Assembly: GCA_016235345.1 (NCBI GenBank)
Contig: JACRLG010000017.1
Span: 51,249-115,248, forward strand
Direction: 5' to 3'
Origin: Deltaproteobacteria bacterium
GTDB lineage: Bacteria; Desulfobacterota; Desulfobacteria; Desulfobacterales; Desulfatibacillaceae
DNA: 64,000 bases
Positions within the stretch are counted from its first letter, which is position 1, and each line of letters begins with the position of its first letter. Below, in pieces: positions 50,116 to 58,963 of the stretch. The notes under the pieces are model-generated. The model had not been told where the DNA came from. It made no database searches and saw only the letters and a list, made by a program, of their open reading frames with translations. The position numbers and the translations under genes are program-made.

Positions 50116-52404
50116 TCATTCCCCTTTCAACCGGCTGTCCCTCACACTGTGGCCCATCTCAATAAGACGGAGCCGGATGGCGTCTGCCCTGGCGAAATCC
50201 CCGGAAGCCCTCGCCTCCCGCCTTTCCCTCAGAAGGAAGTCCACCTTCTGGTCATGGGTTTTTTCGCTGAAATCGAAGACGTTGACCACCTCGTTTATGC
50301 GCTTTAAGGCCTCGGCCACCTTTTCGCAGCCCTTTTCGTCGATGGCCCCTTCGGCCATGAGGGCGTTCACGCGCTTCACCAGCCCGAAAACCGCCGAAAG
50401 GGCGGCGGAGATTGAAAGGTCGTCGTCCAGGGCTGCCTGGAAGGAGGTCTTGAGATCGTAAAGAATCTGGTCCAGCTCGCCGCAGGGGCGGCCTCCAGCG
50501 TGGTTTGAAAGGGCTTCGGCGAAGCGGTCCAGGCGGGCTATGCTCTTACGCGCCTGGACGAGCTTTTCCGCTGAAAAGCTGAGCGGCCTTCCATAATGGG
50601 TGGCCAGAAGCCAGAAGCGGATTTCCCGGCCCGTGAAACCCTGGTCAAGAAGCTCGTCCACGTTCATGCGCAGCCCGTGCGAACCACCCACCTTCTGCCC
50701 GTCCTCGTAGACTGCCTCGCAGTGTATCCAGTTGCGGGCAAGGGGTTTTCCCGAAAGGGCCAGGCAGATGGCGTTTTCGTTTTCATTCAGGGGAAAGACC
50801 AGGTCCAGGCTTCCCACGTGGAAATCGTAGTTTTCCCCAAGGTATTTCATGCTCATGGCCGCGCACTGGAGTGGCCAGGAGGGCCGCACGTTGCCCCACT
50901 CGGTTTTCACGAAGATGCCGCGCTTCAACTCCGCCAGACGGCAGCGCTTGAAAAGGGTGAAGTCGCGGGGGTTGTCCTTTTCGTAGCCCGAAAGGTCCAC
51001 CGTGGCCCCTAAGCGAATTTTCTCCAGGTCAACCCCGGAAAGCCTGCCGTATTCGGGAAGGTGAGACACCGAAAAATAGAGGCTGCGCAGTTTTTCGTAG
51101 GCGAAGCCCCTGTCCGCCAGCTTCCGCGAAAGGGCGGTCATGTCGTCGGTGTGCTCGCTGGTTTTCGGGTAATGGTTGGCCGGGCCCACTCCCAGTGTCG
51201 CCATGTCCTCGAAAAAACGGTCCGCGTGGACCTTTGTGAAGGCGGCAAGGTCCTTGCCCGCCTTTTCCGAGCCCTCTATGGTGCGGTCGTCGATGTCCGT
51301 TATGTTCATCACCTGGTTCACAGAAAGGCCCCGGAAGGCCAGGTAGCGGCACAACAGGTCCGAGAGGATGAACCTCCTGCACTCGGAAAGCCCCGGAGGG
51401 CCTGCGGCCACGGGGCCTAAGCAGAACACCCCGGCCTTGCCCGGACGCGCCGGGGTGAAGGCGTCCTTTCCACGGGTGAGCGTGTTTCCGGTCTTGATCT
51501 CCACCTTTTCCTGAAAGGTGAAAAGGTTGGTGGAAAGGTAGCGCTCCCCGCCGTCGGGCAGGATCACCACCATGACGCCGCCGTCGAGTTCCATCACCTT
51601 GCGCCGGGCCACCGCGAGCGCCGCGCCGCTACTCATGCCCACGAAAAGGCCCTCCTCCGAGGCCATCCTGCGGGCGGTCTCGTAGGCCTCGTCGTCGTCC
51701 ACGTTGACTTTTTCGTCCACCCACTTTTTCTCAAAAATTTCCGGGACGTAGGCTTCCTTGAGATTTTTCAGGCCCTGAATCTTGTGGCCCAGGTAGGGCT
51801 CCACGCCGATAATGGAGACTGCCGGGTTAAGTTCCTTGAGACGCCTGGAAACCCCCATCAGGGTGCCGGTGGTGCCCATGGTGGCCACCACGTGGGTGAC
51901 GGACCCGTTGGTCTGGGTCCATATCTCGTTTGCCGTGGTGTGGTAGTGGGCCTGCCAGTTTGCCGGGTTGTTGAACTGGTCGGTCATGAAGTAGAGGTCC
52001 GGGCTCTCCCTGGCCACCCGATAGACCTCCTCTATGGCCCCGTCCGTGCCAAGGTGGCCGGGGGTGAGCATGATGCGCGCCCCACGGGCCTTTAAAATCT
52101 TCTGGCGCTCCTGGCTCACGGCCTCGCTCATGGTGAGAAGAAGCCTGTAGCCCTTGATGGCGCAGACCAAAGCCAGGCCGATGCCGGTGTTGCCGCTGGT
52201 GGCCTCGATGACGATCTTGTCCGGGGTGAGTTGGCCGCTTCTCTCGCCGTCCTCGATCATGAAAAGGGCCGGGCGGTCCTTGATGGAGCCGCCGGGATTC
52301 ACGTACTCCACCTTGGCCAGCATGGTCACCCTGGGGTTGGGGTTCATGCGCCGGATAGGGACCAGCGGCGTGTTTCCGATATGGGAAAGAATGGAGTCGT
52401 TCAT
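50116..52404 (-). CDS. Cysteine synthase fused to a degenerate cysteinyl-tRNA synthetase-like domain
   Basis: 762-residue two-domain protein. Residues 1-300 are a PLP-dependent cysteine synthase/CysM-like enzyme: PLP Lys42 in GGSIKDR, substrate loop EATSGNTGIG (~68-76), phosphate site MGTTGT (~176-181), SSGAA (~258-262). Residues ~325-762 align along the whole length of class I CysRS: NITDIDD (~367-373), Zn-type Cys328 and Cys514, DALSDR-type helices, and an E. coli-like C-terminal helical region. However, HIGH is replaced by GLSE (~338-341), KMSKS by KVGGS (~571-575) and the PHHENE zinc/substrate block by PLNENE. Amino-acid activation is therefore doubtful. ATG 52404 has AAAGG five bases upstream. 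The junction is continuous, with no frameshift. Confidence 0.88.
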   Translation of the reverse strand: MNDSILSHIGNTPLVPIRRMNPNPRVTMLAKVEYVNPGGSIKDRPALFMIEDGERSGQLTPDKIVIEATSGNTGIGLALVCAIKGYRLLLTMSEAVSQERQKILKARGARIMLTPGHLGTDGAIEEVYRVARESPDLYFMTDQFNNPANWQAHYHTTANEIWTQTNGSVTHVVATMGTTGTLMGVSRRLKELNPAVSIIGVEPYLGHKIQGLKNLKEAYVPEIFEKKWVDEKVNVDDDEAYETARRMASEEGLFVGMSSGAALAVARRKVMELDGGVMVVILPDGGERYLSTNLFTFQEKVEIKTGNTLTRGKDAFTPARPGKAGVFCLGPVAAGPPGLSECRRFILSDLLCRYLAFRGLSVNQVMNITDIDDRTIEGSEKAGKDLAAFTKVHADRFFEDMATLGVGPANHYPKTSEHTDDMTALSRKLADRGFAYEKLRSLYFSVSHLPEYGRLSGVDLEKIRLGATVDLSGYEKDNPRDFTLFKRCRLAELKRGIFVKTEWGNVRPSWPLQCAAMSMKYLGENYDFHVGSLDLVFPLNENENAICLALSGKPLARNWIHCEAVYEDGQKVGGSHGLRMNVDELLDQGFTGREIRFWLLATHYGRPLSFSAEKLVQARKSIARLDRFAEALSNHAGGRPCGELDQILYDLKTSFQAALDDDLSISAALSAVFGLVKRVNALMAEGAIDEKGCEKVAEALKRINEVVNVFDFSEKTHDQKVDFLLRERREARASGDFARADAIRLRLIEMGHSVRDSRLKGE

Positions 52405-52435
52405 GTCGGCCTTTCAGGGAATCTCTTGTTCTTGC

Positions 52436-52557
52436 AGCCCGTCTAAAAACGCGAACTGCTGTGTCACGCTTCAAAGCCAATTTCGGTCACGTACAAAAGA
52501 GTACGCTCCCTCATTGGCTTTTCGCGTTCCTTGCATTTCATCGTTTTTATCCCGGCT
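52436..52557 (+). repeat. Nested palindromic element, copy 7 (forward)
   Basis: 16-base outer arms (52436-52451 with 52542-52557) with three mismatches, GCGAACTGCTGTGTCA and TTCCTTGCATTTCAT, and inner AAAGCCAAT/ATTGGCTTT and GTAC arms. The right arm overlaps the last codons and stop of the minus-strand tmk. Confidence 0.85.
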
Positions 52558-53215
52558 TCACATTAAACTTTTTATAAGGAGCGGCTTTAAAAAAATCATC
52601 CACGGCCCTTATCATGGCAAGCCTTACGTCTTCCTGGTCGGCGCTCGCGTCGATTATCCTGAACCTTTCGGGTTCTTCGGCGCAAAGGGCCAGATAGCCG
52701 CGCCTCACCCGCTCGTGAAACTCGATCTCATAGGCCTCGAACCTGGCCTCGGAATGATGGGTGGCGCTTTGGGCGCGCTTAAGCCCCGTTTCCACCGGGC
52801 AGTCGAAAAAAAGCGTGAGATGGGGCCGGGCCTTTTCCAGGATGTTTTGATGGATGCGCTCGATGAACGCCCGGTCAAGCCCGCGCCCGAAGCCCTGGTA
52901 GGCCAGGGTTGCGTCGTAATAGCGGTCGCAGATCACGATTTTGCCCGCAGAAAGAGCCGGGAGAATCAACTCCGCCACGTGCTGGGCCCGGTCCGCCGCG
53001 TAGAGCAGGAGCTCGGCCTCCGGGGCCAGGGCCGTTGAGGCCGGGTCCAGCAGAATCGCCCTTACGGCGGCCCCTATGGCTGTTCCGCCCGGCTCGCGGG
53101 TGGCGACCACCGCGTGCCCCGCCTGCTTCAGATGATCCGCCAGAAGGGGGGCCTGGGTGGTCTTGCCCGCCCCCTCGCCGCCTTCCAGGGTGATGAAAAC
53201 GCCGGGCGCGCTCAT
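52547..53215 (-). CDS. tmk: Thymidylate kinase
   Basis: 222-residue dTMP kinase (dTMP to dTDP). The P-loop is LEGGEGAGKTTQ, the DR motif is CDRYYDATLAYQGFGRGLD, and the TREPGGTAIG block binds dTMP. Length is typical, though the last ~8 residues (PYKKFNVKPG) are encoded partly by the palindromic element and are probably not native family sequence. Its ATG overlaps the YhaM-like stop by four bases (ATGA). Confidence 0.92.
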   Translation of the reverse strand: MSAPGVFITLEGGEGAGKTTQAPLLADHLKQAGHAVVATREPGGTAIGAAVRAILLDPASTALAPEAELLLYAADRAQHVAELILPALSAGKIVICDRYYDATLAYQGFGRGLDRAFIERIHQNILEKARPHLTLFFDCPVETGLKRAQSATHHSEARFEAYEIEFHERVRRGYLALCAEEPERFRIIDASADQEDVRLAMIRAVDDFFKAAPYKKFNVKPG

Positions 53216-54165
53216 CGGGCCGCCCCTTTGTAGAAGCTGCGGCCCAACAGCTTGTGATGGGCGCTCCAGGCGGAATCGCCGGTGTCGCTGTCCATGAAAC
53301 TCCTTATCCCCACCACCTTGGCGTCAAGATCGTCAATCAGGTTCAGCACCACTGCCTCCAGGGTCTTGGGAGGCTCCGGGGAGCCGAACTCCCGCTGGCC
53401 GTGGTGGCTCACCACCATGTGCCTCAAAAGCATGGCCTTTTGCGCCGGAAAGCCCTCGATCCGGGCGATGAACCGGTCAAGGACGCCCACCCCAAGCACC
53501 ACGTGGCTGATGAGCCTTCCCACGTCCGAGTAGTCTATGGCCCCCCTGAGCGAAAATTCCTCGATCTTTCCCAGGTCGTGAAAAATGGCCCCGGCCATGA
53601 GCATGTCCCGGTCAAGTCCCGTGTAATGGGCCGCCACCTTGGCCGCCATTGCCGTCACCGACAGGGTGTGCTCCAAAAGCCCCCCCACCCAGGCGTGGTG
53701 CATCATTTTCGCCGCAGGGGCCCGGCAGAGGGCCGGGGCCATGACCTCGTCCGCCAGAAGGCTTCCGCACAGGGCCTTTATGTCCTCATCTGCAATGGTA
53801 TCGGCCAGCTCCTTCAACTGGGAAAGCATCTGGCCGGTGTCCCTTCGCGTCGCGGGCAGAAAATCCGCAGGGTCCACGCCGTCCGGGTCCAGCCGGGCGA
53901 GTTCGGAAAGAACCATCTGAAGCTCGCCCCGGTAATCGGAGACCCTGCCCTTAACCCAGACGTAGTCGCCGCTCTCGAAGGCAGACCTGATCTCCTCCAC
54001 CCTGTCCCAGGCCACGGCCTTCACCCTGCCGGATGAATCGCAGAGGCTCACCGTAAGGTATCCCGCCCCGTCCTTCTTTACAAGCACCTGCTTGTCGGCT
54101 GCCGCGAAAACCTCGTCAACGGAAAAACCGGGTTTTAGATCGGCCACGAAAACGCTTTTTGCCAT
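53212..54165 (-). CDS. YhaM-family OB-fold/HD-domain 3'-5' exoribonuclease
   Basis: 317-residue protein. An N-terminal OB-fold (residues ~10-100: YLTVSLCDSSGRVKAVAWD, YVWVKGRVSDYRGELQMVL) precedes a metal-dependent HD domain. HD motifs are HHAWVGGLLEHTLSV, FHDLGKIEEF and HMVVSHHGQREFGSP. This is the architecture of YhaM, a 3'-5' exoribonuclease acting on short RNA and DNA. The start ATG 54165 is followed by MAKSVFVADLKPG, typical of the family. It is translationally coupled to tmk. A REP palindrome lies directly upstream. Confidence 0.85.
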   Translation of the reverse strand: MAKSVFVADLKPGFSVDEVFAAADKQVLVKKDGAGYLTVSLCDSSGRVKAVAWDRVEEIRSAFESGDYVWVKGRVSDYRGELQMVLSELARLDPDGVDPADFLPATRRDTGQMLSQLKELADTIADEDIKALCGSLLADEVMAPALCRAPAAKMMHHAWVGGLLEHTLSVTAMAAKVAAHYTGLDRDMLMAGAIFHDLGKIEEFSLRGAIDYSDVGRLISHVVLGVGVLDRFIARIEGFPAQKAMLLRHMVVSHHGQREFGSPEPPKTLEAVVLNLIDDLDAKVVGIRSFMDSDTGDSAWSAHHKLLGRSFYKGAAR

Positions 54166-54213
54166 GTGTCAGGTTCCGGGTTGGTTGGGCGTTTGAGGTG
54201 CAGAGGAGCTTCC

Positions 54214-54277
54214 TTCCTGGGAGCGCGGGCGTCCCGCCCGCATGGGCTAAGCGGGCGGGACGCCCGCGCTCCCAGGA
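54214..54277. repeat. REP palindrome pair (BIME), RAYT-associated, copy C
   Basis: 28-base left arm (54214-54241) identical to the left arm of copy A at 33.5 kb; the complementary right arm spans 54251-54277 with no mismatch. It lies between surE and the YhaM-like gene, 20 kb from the transposase. Confidence 0.9.
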
Positions 54278-54318
54278 TAACTTTGCCCTGTCAAAGACGG
54301 CACAGGGCCTGTTGTCTG

Positions 54319-55068
54319 CTAAAACTTCATATTCTCCAGCCGCCGAAGAAAATCATGATCCGTGATGTCGCATTTAACCGGCGTCACAGAGATCATGTCC
54401 TCGGAAAGGGCCACGCCGTCTTCATCCGGGCTGTCCCCCAAAAGCATGGTCTCCGCGCCCTGCCAGTAATAGACCTGGTTCCTGGGGTCCGTGCGCTTCT
54501 GAAACGCCGCCTCGATGCTGGCCCGGCCCTGGCGGCAGCAGCGCACCCCCTTTACCTCGGCTTCGGGCAGGTCGGGCACGTTGACGTTTAAAAACACCCC
54601 TTTGGGAAGGCCCTCTTCGGCCATCCATTCGGCGATCTTTACGGCATAATTGGCCGCAGTGGCGTAGTGGCGCACCTCGTGCCGCGAAAGAGACACCGCC
54701 ACCGCCGGAAATCCCAGTATGGCGGCCTCCCGCGCAGCCGACACCGTGCCCGAATAATGCAGGTTCACCCCCACGTTGGGCCCCGGGTTGATGCCGGAAA
54801 AAACCAGGTCCGGGGCAAAGTCCAGAAGCTCCAGAAGGGCCAGCTTCACGCAGTCCGCCGGGGTGCCGTTCACAGCCAGGGCGCGGGCCATGCCGTTTTT
54901 TACGCGGGTGACCCGCAAGGGCACGTGGAGTGTTATGGCGTGGCTGACGGCGCTTCGCTCCCTGTCCGGGGCCACCACGGTCACGTCGTGGAATTTTCCA
55001 AGGGTTTCCGCAAGGGCCGCTAGCCCCGGCGCGTGGATGCCGTCGTCGTTGGTGACAAGAATTTTCAT
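54319..55068 (-). CDS. surE: 5'/3'-nucleotidase SurE
   Basis: 249-residue SurE, a metal-dependent nucleotidase/polyphosphatase. The N-terminal metal site is VTNDDGIHAPGL, followed by APDRERSAVSHAIT, VNGTPADCVKLALLE and the SGINPGPNVGVNLHYSGTVSAAREA block. ATG 55068 gives the family start MKILVTNDDG; an upstream TTG at 55089 is in frame but unlikely. It is divergent from lptD, whose start is 140 bases away. In many proteobacteria surE sits by pcm or rpoS; neither is here. Confidence 0.92.
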   Translation of the reverse strand: MKILVTNDDGIHAPGLAALAETLGKFHDVTVVAPDRERSAVSHAITLHVPLRVTRVKNGMARALAVNGTPADCVKLALLELLDFAPDLVFSGINPGPNVGVNLHYSGTVSAAREAAILGFPAVAVSLSRHEVRHYATAANYAVKIAEWMAEEGLPKGVFLNVNVPDLPEAEVKGVRCCRQGRASIEAAFQKRTDPRNQVYYWQGAETMLLGDSPDEDGVALSEDMISVTPVKCDITDHDFLRRLENMKF

Positions 55069-55208
55069 GGCCCTTATTGATCCCTTCAAAAACTCCCCGG
55101 CCCGCCCCGGGGCTTTTCATGCGCCTTTGGTCAGGCTTTTACATACACCAATCGGACAAAAGAGAAAAGTTGACTTTTTCAAGCCCGTGGACCAAGAAAC
55201 GTGACACC

Positions 55209-57413
55209 ATGAAAAGGACATTTCTCACATTCCTGGCCGCACTGGCGGCGCTCCTGATTGTAAGCCGCTCCCCGGCCCTGGCCGAGGGCCCGGACGCAAC
55301 CGCCTTTCCGGGCGACCCGACAGAGCCCTGGGTCATCACCTGCGATCTCATCGAGCATTCCGAAAGCGAAGACGTTTACACCGCCACGGGAAACGTCAAG
55401 GCCGAGCGCGGAAAACAGAGCATGACCGCCGACCGGGTGGTTTGGAAACGGGCCGCAGGGCTCATGAGGGCCGACGGCAACGTGAAGGTGAACTCGGGCT
55501 CCGATTCGGTTTCCGGCGATTTCCTCGACATGGACATCGAGGCCAAGACCGGCGAAACAAGGAACGCCCTGCTTTTCGTGGGGGACAAGCGCCTCTACAT
55601 AAGGGCCGGGGCTCTTAAGAAAACCGGCGAGGCCACCTTTTCGTTCAGCAAGGGCTCGGTCACGGCCTGCAAGGGCGACAAGCCCGACTGGCAGATCACC
55701 GCAAGCGGCGTCACCTTAACCCTCGAAGGCTACGGACACGCCCGGAATACAACTCTTTGGATGGGCGGGATTCCGGTTCTCTACAGCCCCTACCTTTTTT
55801 TCCCGGTCAAGACCAAAAGGGCCACCGGCCTTCTGGCCCCCCAGCTTGGCCGCTCCAGCCGCCGGGGCATATTCTGGGAGCAGCCTCTTTTCATCGTTCC
55901 CGCCGACAACTGGGACGTCACCCTCTACGAAAACTACATGGAGCGCCGGGGAAACCAGGTGGGCGCGGAACTGCGCGTGGTCCCGGACGCCACCTCCAAA
56001 ATCTGGCTCTACGGCGCTTATCTTTCCGACAGGCAGGTGGACTACGGCGAGGGCGATTACGGCTACGTGGGGGACGACTACCCGCGCACCAACACCGAAC
56101 GCTACTGGTTTGCGGGAATGTTCAACAAGTCCTGGGCGGGCGGGGTGAAACTGAAGGCCGACCTGGATTACCTGAGCGACCAGGACTACCTGCGGGAGTT
56201 CAAGGGCGGGGCCATGGGCTTTGACGCCGTGAACAAGGCGCTTTTGCGGAATTTCGCCCGCTCCCTTGACGACTACGACTCAAGCGTCCGGGACAACCGC
56301 ATCTTTCTGCACAAGTCCTTCAGGTTGACGGAACTTTCAGGCGGCGTGCTCTGGCGGGACGACGTGGTGGCGCGAATCTTCGACGAAACCGACCCCACGG
56401 CCCAGAAGGTCCCCTACATAAATTTCGCCCTTGGCCGCACCCCCGTCTTTAAAAATTCGGCCCTTCCCCTTGTGGCCGACTTTTCCGCCCTGGCCGACAA
56501 CATTCACAGAAAGGACATGGATAAGGGCGTGCGCCTCAATCTCCATCCCCGCCTTTCCCTTCCCTTCAACCTTGGCCGCGTGTTTTCCGTGGAGCCCTCG
56601 GCCGGGCTCACCCACACGTCCTATTTCATAAACTCGCCCCAAGGTGGGGACGACGCCGATTCCCATGCGTCCAGGCAGGTGGGCGACTTCGCCCTGGATG
56701 TTTCCAACAGGCTCCACAAAGACTACGCCGATAGCTTCCGACACGTGATCTTCACCACCCTGTCATACAGGCTGGTTGACGACGTGGACCAGAACGACCT
56801 TCCGCATTTCGACGCAACGGACAGGCTGGCCCCCGAAAACAGCGTAACCCTAAGCGTGGTGAACCACCTTCTCTCCAGGGAGGACCAGGGCGTAATCCGG
56901 CCCGTGTGCTACTTTTTGCTCTCCGAGACCTACGACATAAGGGAGGCCGACGAAGAAGACCCCGCGCTCTGGGCCGAGCCGGGCGAACACCGCCCCTTTT
57001 CGCCCGTAACCGCGCGGCTGGAGCTTGCTCCCTTAAACAACCTTTCCGCCTACGCCGAGGCCAGGTTTTCCCCCTACGAAAAGGCCTTCACCTACGCCGC
57101 CACCGGCATGGGTTTCACCACGCCCACCGGCCACAGGCTCTTCGCCGACTACTACAAGACCCGCGACGCCTCGGAATACGTGTCCCTTTCCGCCGACATC
57201 AAGGCATCTTCGGCCTTCACCTTCTACGGGCGCTACCAGCGCGACCTTTTCGCCGACGCCCGGGTGGAGACCTCCTTCGGACTCATCTACACATCCGACT
57301 GCTGGAGCCTCGATTTGGGATACCTGGACGAGCCGGGCGAGCAGCAGTACACCATAAGAATCAACCTTCGGGGCCTCGGAGGTATAGGCGGCTCATTCAA
57401 CCCCTTCGACTAG
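55209..57413 (+). CDS. lptD: LPS-assembly protein LptD
   Basis: 734-residue outer-membrane protein that inserts LPS into the outer leaflet together with LptE. The signal peptide MKRTFLTFLAALAALLIVS ends near ALAEG. The N-terminal OstA/LptA-like jellyroll has EDVYTATGNVKAERGKQSMTADRV and FLDMDIEAKTGET. The large barrel has the family blocks GIPVLYSPYLFFPVKTKRATGLL and RRGIFWEQPLFIVPADNWDVTLYENY. ATG 55209 gives the signal peptide; the frame is open to 55077 but that part overlaps surE regulation. The cysteine pairs for the E. coli disulfide network are not obvious. Its TAG stop starts palindromic copy 8. Confidence 0.92.
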   Translation: MKRTFLTFLAALAALLIVSRSPALAEGPDATAFPGDPTEPWVITCDLIEHSESEDVYTATGNVKAERGKQSMTADRVVWKRAAGLMRADGNVKVNSGSDSVSGDFLDMDIEAKTGETRNALLFVGDKRLYIRAGALKKTGEATFSFSKGSVTACKGDKPDWQITASGVTLTLEGYGHARNTTLWMGGIPVLYSPYLFFPVKTKRATGLLAPQLGRSSRRGIFWEQPLFIVPADNWDVTLYENYMERRGNQVGAELRVVPDATSKIWLYGAYLSDRQVDYGEGDYGYVGDDYPRTNTERYWFAGMFNKSWAGGVKLKADLDYLSDQDYLREFKGGAMGFDAVNKALLRNFARSLDDYDSSVRDNRIFLHKSFRLTELSGGVLWRDDVVARIFDETDPTAQKVPYINFALGRTPVFKNSALPLVADFSALADNIHRKDMDKGVRLNLHPRLSLPFNLGRVFSVEPSAGLTHTSYFINSPQGGDDADSHASRQVGDFALDVSNRLHKDYADSFRHVIFTTLSYRLVDDVDQNDLPHFDATDRLAPENSVTLSVVNHLLSREDQGVIRPVCYFLLSETYDIREADEEDPALWAEPGEHRPFSPVTARLELAPLNNLSAYAEARFSPYEKAFTYAATGMGFTTPTGHRLFADYYKTRDASEYVSLSADIKASSAFTFYGRYQRDLFADARVETSFGLIYTSDCWSLDLGYLDEPGEQQYTIRINLRGLGGIGGSFNPFD

Positions 57414-57542
57414 TCCAGGGCGACCACAAGCGCGAACTGCTGCGTCAAACTTCGCCGGGCGCGGTGCGCACGTATCGCGATACGCTTACGCCCGCGCCCA
57501 GCTCGCTTTCCTTGCATTTCATCGCTTGTGATCGCCCTGGAC
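57413..57542 (+). repeat. Nested palindromic element, copy 8 (forward)
   Basis: 20-bp outer arms (57413-57432 with 57523-57542, one mismatch), GCGAACTGCTGCGTCA and TTCCTTGCATTTCAT inside. The inner hairpin includes the perfect palindrome CGTATCGCGATACG. The left arm begins on the last base of the lptD TAG stop. Confidence 0.9.
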
Positions 57543-57558
57543 GGGAAGTAAAGAGGGA

Positions 57559-58827
57559 CTACGAATCACTGCCGGTTAGGGATGGATTAACGACCCGGCC
57601 AATGAACAGAATGTTTCCGTTGGTTCGATCCTGAATCAAAAAGATGAACGGATGATCCGCTATGAACTTCACAGGTTCGGGGGGCGGGGCTTCAGCCTTC
57701 TCGCCGAAAGTTACAGCTGCGGCCTCAGTGCCCTCCTCGTTGACATCAACATATGCTTTGTGAAAGATTTCATCAAGTAACAGCTCGTGCCCCTTTTCTA
57801 TTCCCGAAAAATCAGCTCCGCTTGAAAATGCTTTTTTCACGCCCATTGGTACCAAATATTTTTTTAAGCGTTCTCCAAAATCAAAACGAAATTTTGGTAT
57901 TTCAACATTAACTTCAAGTTCCGATAGTTTTTTTCTTAAATCAATAATTGTTTCTATAGTAAAATTGTTTTCAAACCAAGGCAAATCATTTTTCTTTGGA
58001 AGCAGAATAATCATTGACAACATATCGCCTTTATAAGGCATCTCCAGCGACTGAAACAAATCATTTTCACTGTATCTGAAAAAACCTTCTTGATTCATCA
58101 TAGGGACTTCTACTGAATTATTTTGACCAATATTGAATTTTTTATTTACAGTATCACTTTTTTCAAATGGTTGTTCCCATTTTCCCTTGAAATAAATAGC
58201 ATTGATAAAAATAAATTTTGTCTGATTGTTTAAATTGTCTTCTGATAAAATTCCAGCAATCTTATTATTTGTTGATTTTGCGACCCATTTGTTTATTAAA
58301 GATATGGCCTTTCCTGGTGAGTTTTGAAAATCCACCGACCCTAATTTAGCACAATAATATTGCTGTATGTCATCTTTATATTGAGCTATAGAATCATATC
58401 CTGTTTGCATCCACAATGCGTTTGCAACACGAAGGGTGAAATCGCCATCATCAGGATTGAGTCGGTTGTAAATGGCCGCAATGGCCGGTTTGCGGATATT
58501 TCCATCACCCGGCAGACTGACAGCCGTTTGAATTTCCGTAGCCGTAGTTCCGCGTGCGCCTTCATAAAGCATGGCAAGCGCTGTTGAAATGCTATACGGA
58601 GAAAAGAAGAGATTACCGGGTTTGTTTTTTAACTGTGAATAAAATTCAATGGCAAACCTGTTGTTAGCGCCAACCATGGCAGTGATGCCTTCCTTGGTGG
58701 CTCTCTTGTCGTTCGCCATTGGTGGAGCTTTAAGAATCCATGTTCTGTAGGTGCCGGGAAAAAGATGGGGGAAGGAAAACAGCAACAAAACCAACAGCAA
58801 CAGCATCAGAGCTATCTTTTTTTTCAT
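57559..58827 (-). CDS. Serpin-family protease inhibitor
   Basis: 422-residue serpin with an N-terminal hydrophobic signal/anchor (MKKKIALMLLLLVLLLFSFPHL). Serpin hallmarks are NLFFSPYSISTALAMLYEGARG, FINAIYFKGKWEQPF and the C-terminal HPFIFLIQDRTNGNILFIGRV. The hinge of the reactive loop is EEGTEAAAVT, with small side chains as in inhibitory serpins. Loop length equals that of alpha-1-antitrypsin and places P1 at Ala, followed by Pro-Pro-Pro. The middle of the gene is strikingly AT-rich beside GC-rich neighbours and carries codons unlike them, pointing to horizontal transfer. It has its own promoter. It is probably exported to block proteases of competitors or hosts; that role is inferred. 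Confidence 0.9.
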   Translation of the reverse strand: MKKKIALMLLLLVLLLFSFPHLFPGTYRTWILKAPPMANDKRATKEGITAMVGANNRFAIEFYSQLKNKPGNLFFSPYSISTALAMLYEGARGTTATEIQTAVSLPGDGNIRKPAIAAIYNRLNPDDGDFTLRVANALWMQTGYDSIAQYKDDIQQYYCAKLGSVDFQNSPGKAISLINKWVAKSTNNKIAGILSEDNLNNQTKFIFINAIYFKGKWEQPFEKSDTVNKKFNIGQNNSVEVPMMNQEGFFRYSENDLFQSLEMPYKGDMLSMIILLPKKNDLPWFENNFTIETIIDLRKKLSELEVNVEIPKFRFDFGERLKKYLVPMGVKKAFSSGADFSGIEKGHELLLDEIFHKAYVDVNEEGTEAAAVTFGEKAEAPPPEPVKFIADHPFIFLIQDRTNGNILFIGRVVNPSLTGSDS

Positions 58828-58888
58828 CTGGTTTTCCCCGTTTCCTGAGGCGGCAAGAAAAACACAGAAACTTGCAGTATGATGTAAT

Positions 58889-58917
58889 ATTTAATACAAA
58901 AATAATTTAAGTTTCAA
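58889..58917 (-). promoter_or_regulatory. Sigma70-type promoter for serpin gene
   Basis: Minus-strand TTGAAA (58912-58917), 17 bases, TTAAAT (58889-58894) in an AT-rich stretch. The start of transcription would be about 55 bases before ATG 58827. Confidence 0.5.
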
Positions 58918-58963
58918 CCTTTATTTCAAAAAAGGACGATCAAGGCAAAGAAGGGCGTCGTGA

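Noticed and set aside
50116..52404. CysK-CysRS fusion as a sequencing frameshift artefact joining two genes
   Set aside because: Both domains lie in one uninterrupted frame with consistent codon use and a linker of ordinary composition. The lost HIGH and KMSKS motifs lie inside aligned blocks, not at a frame break.
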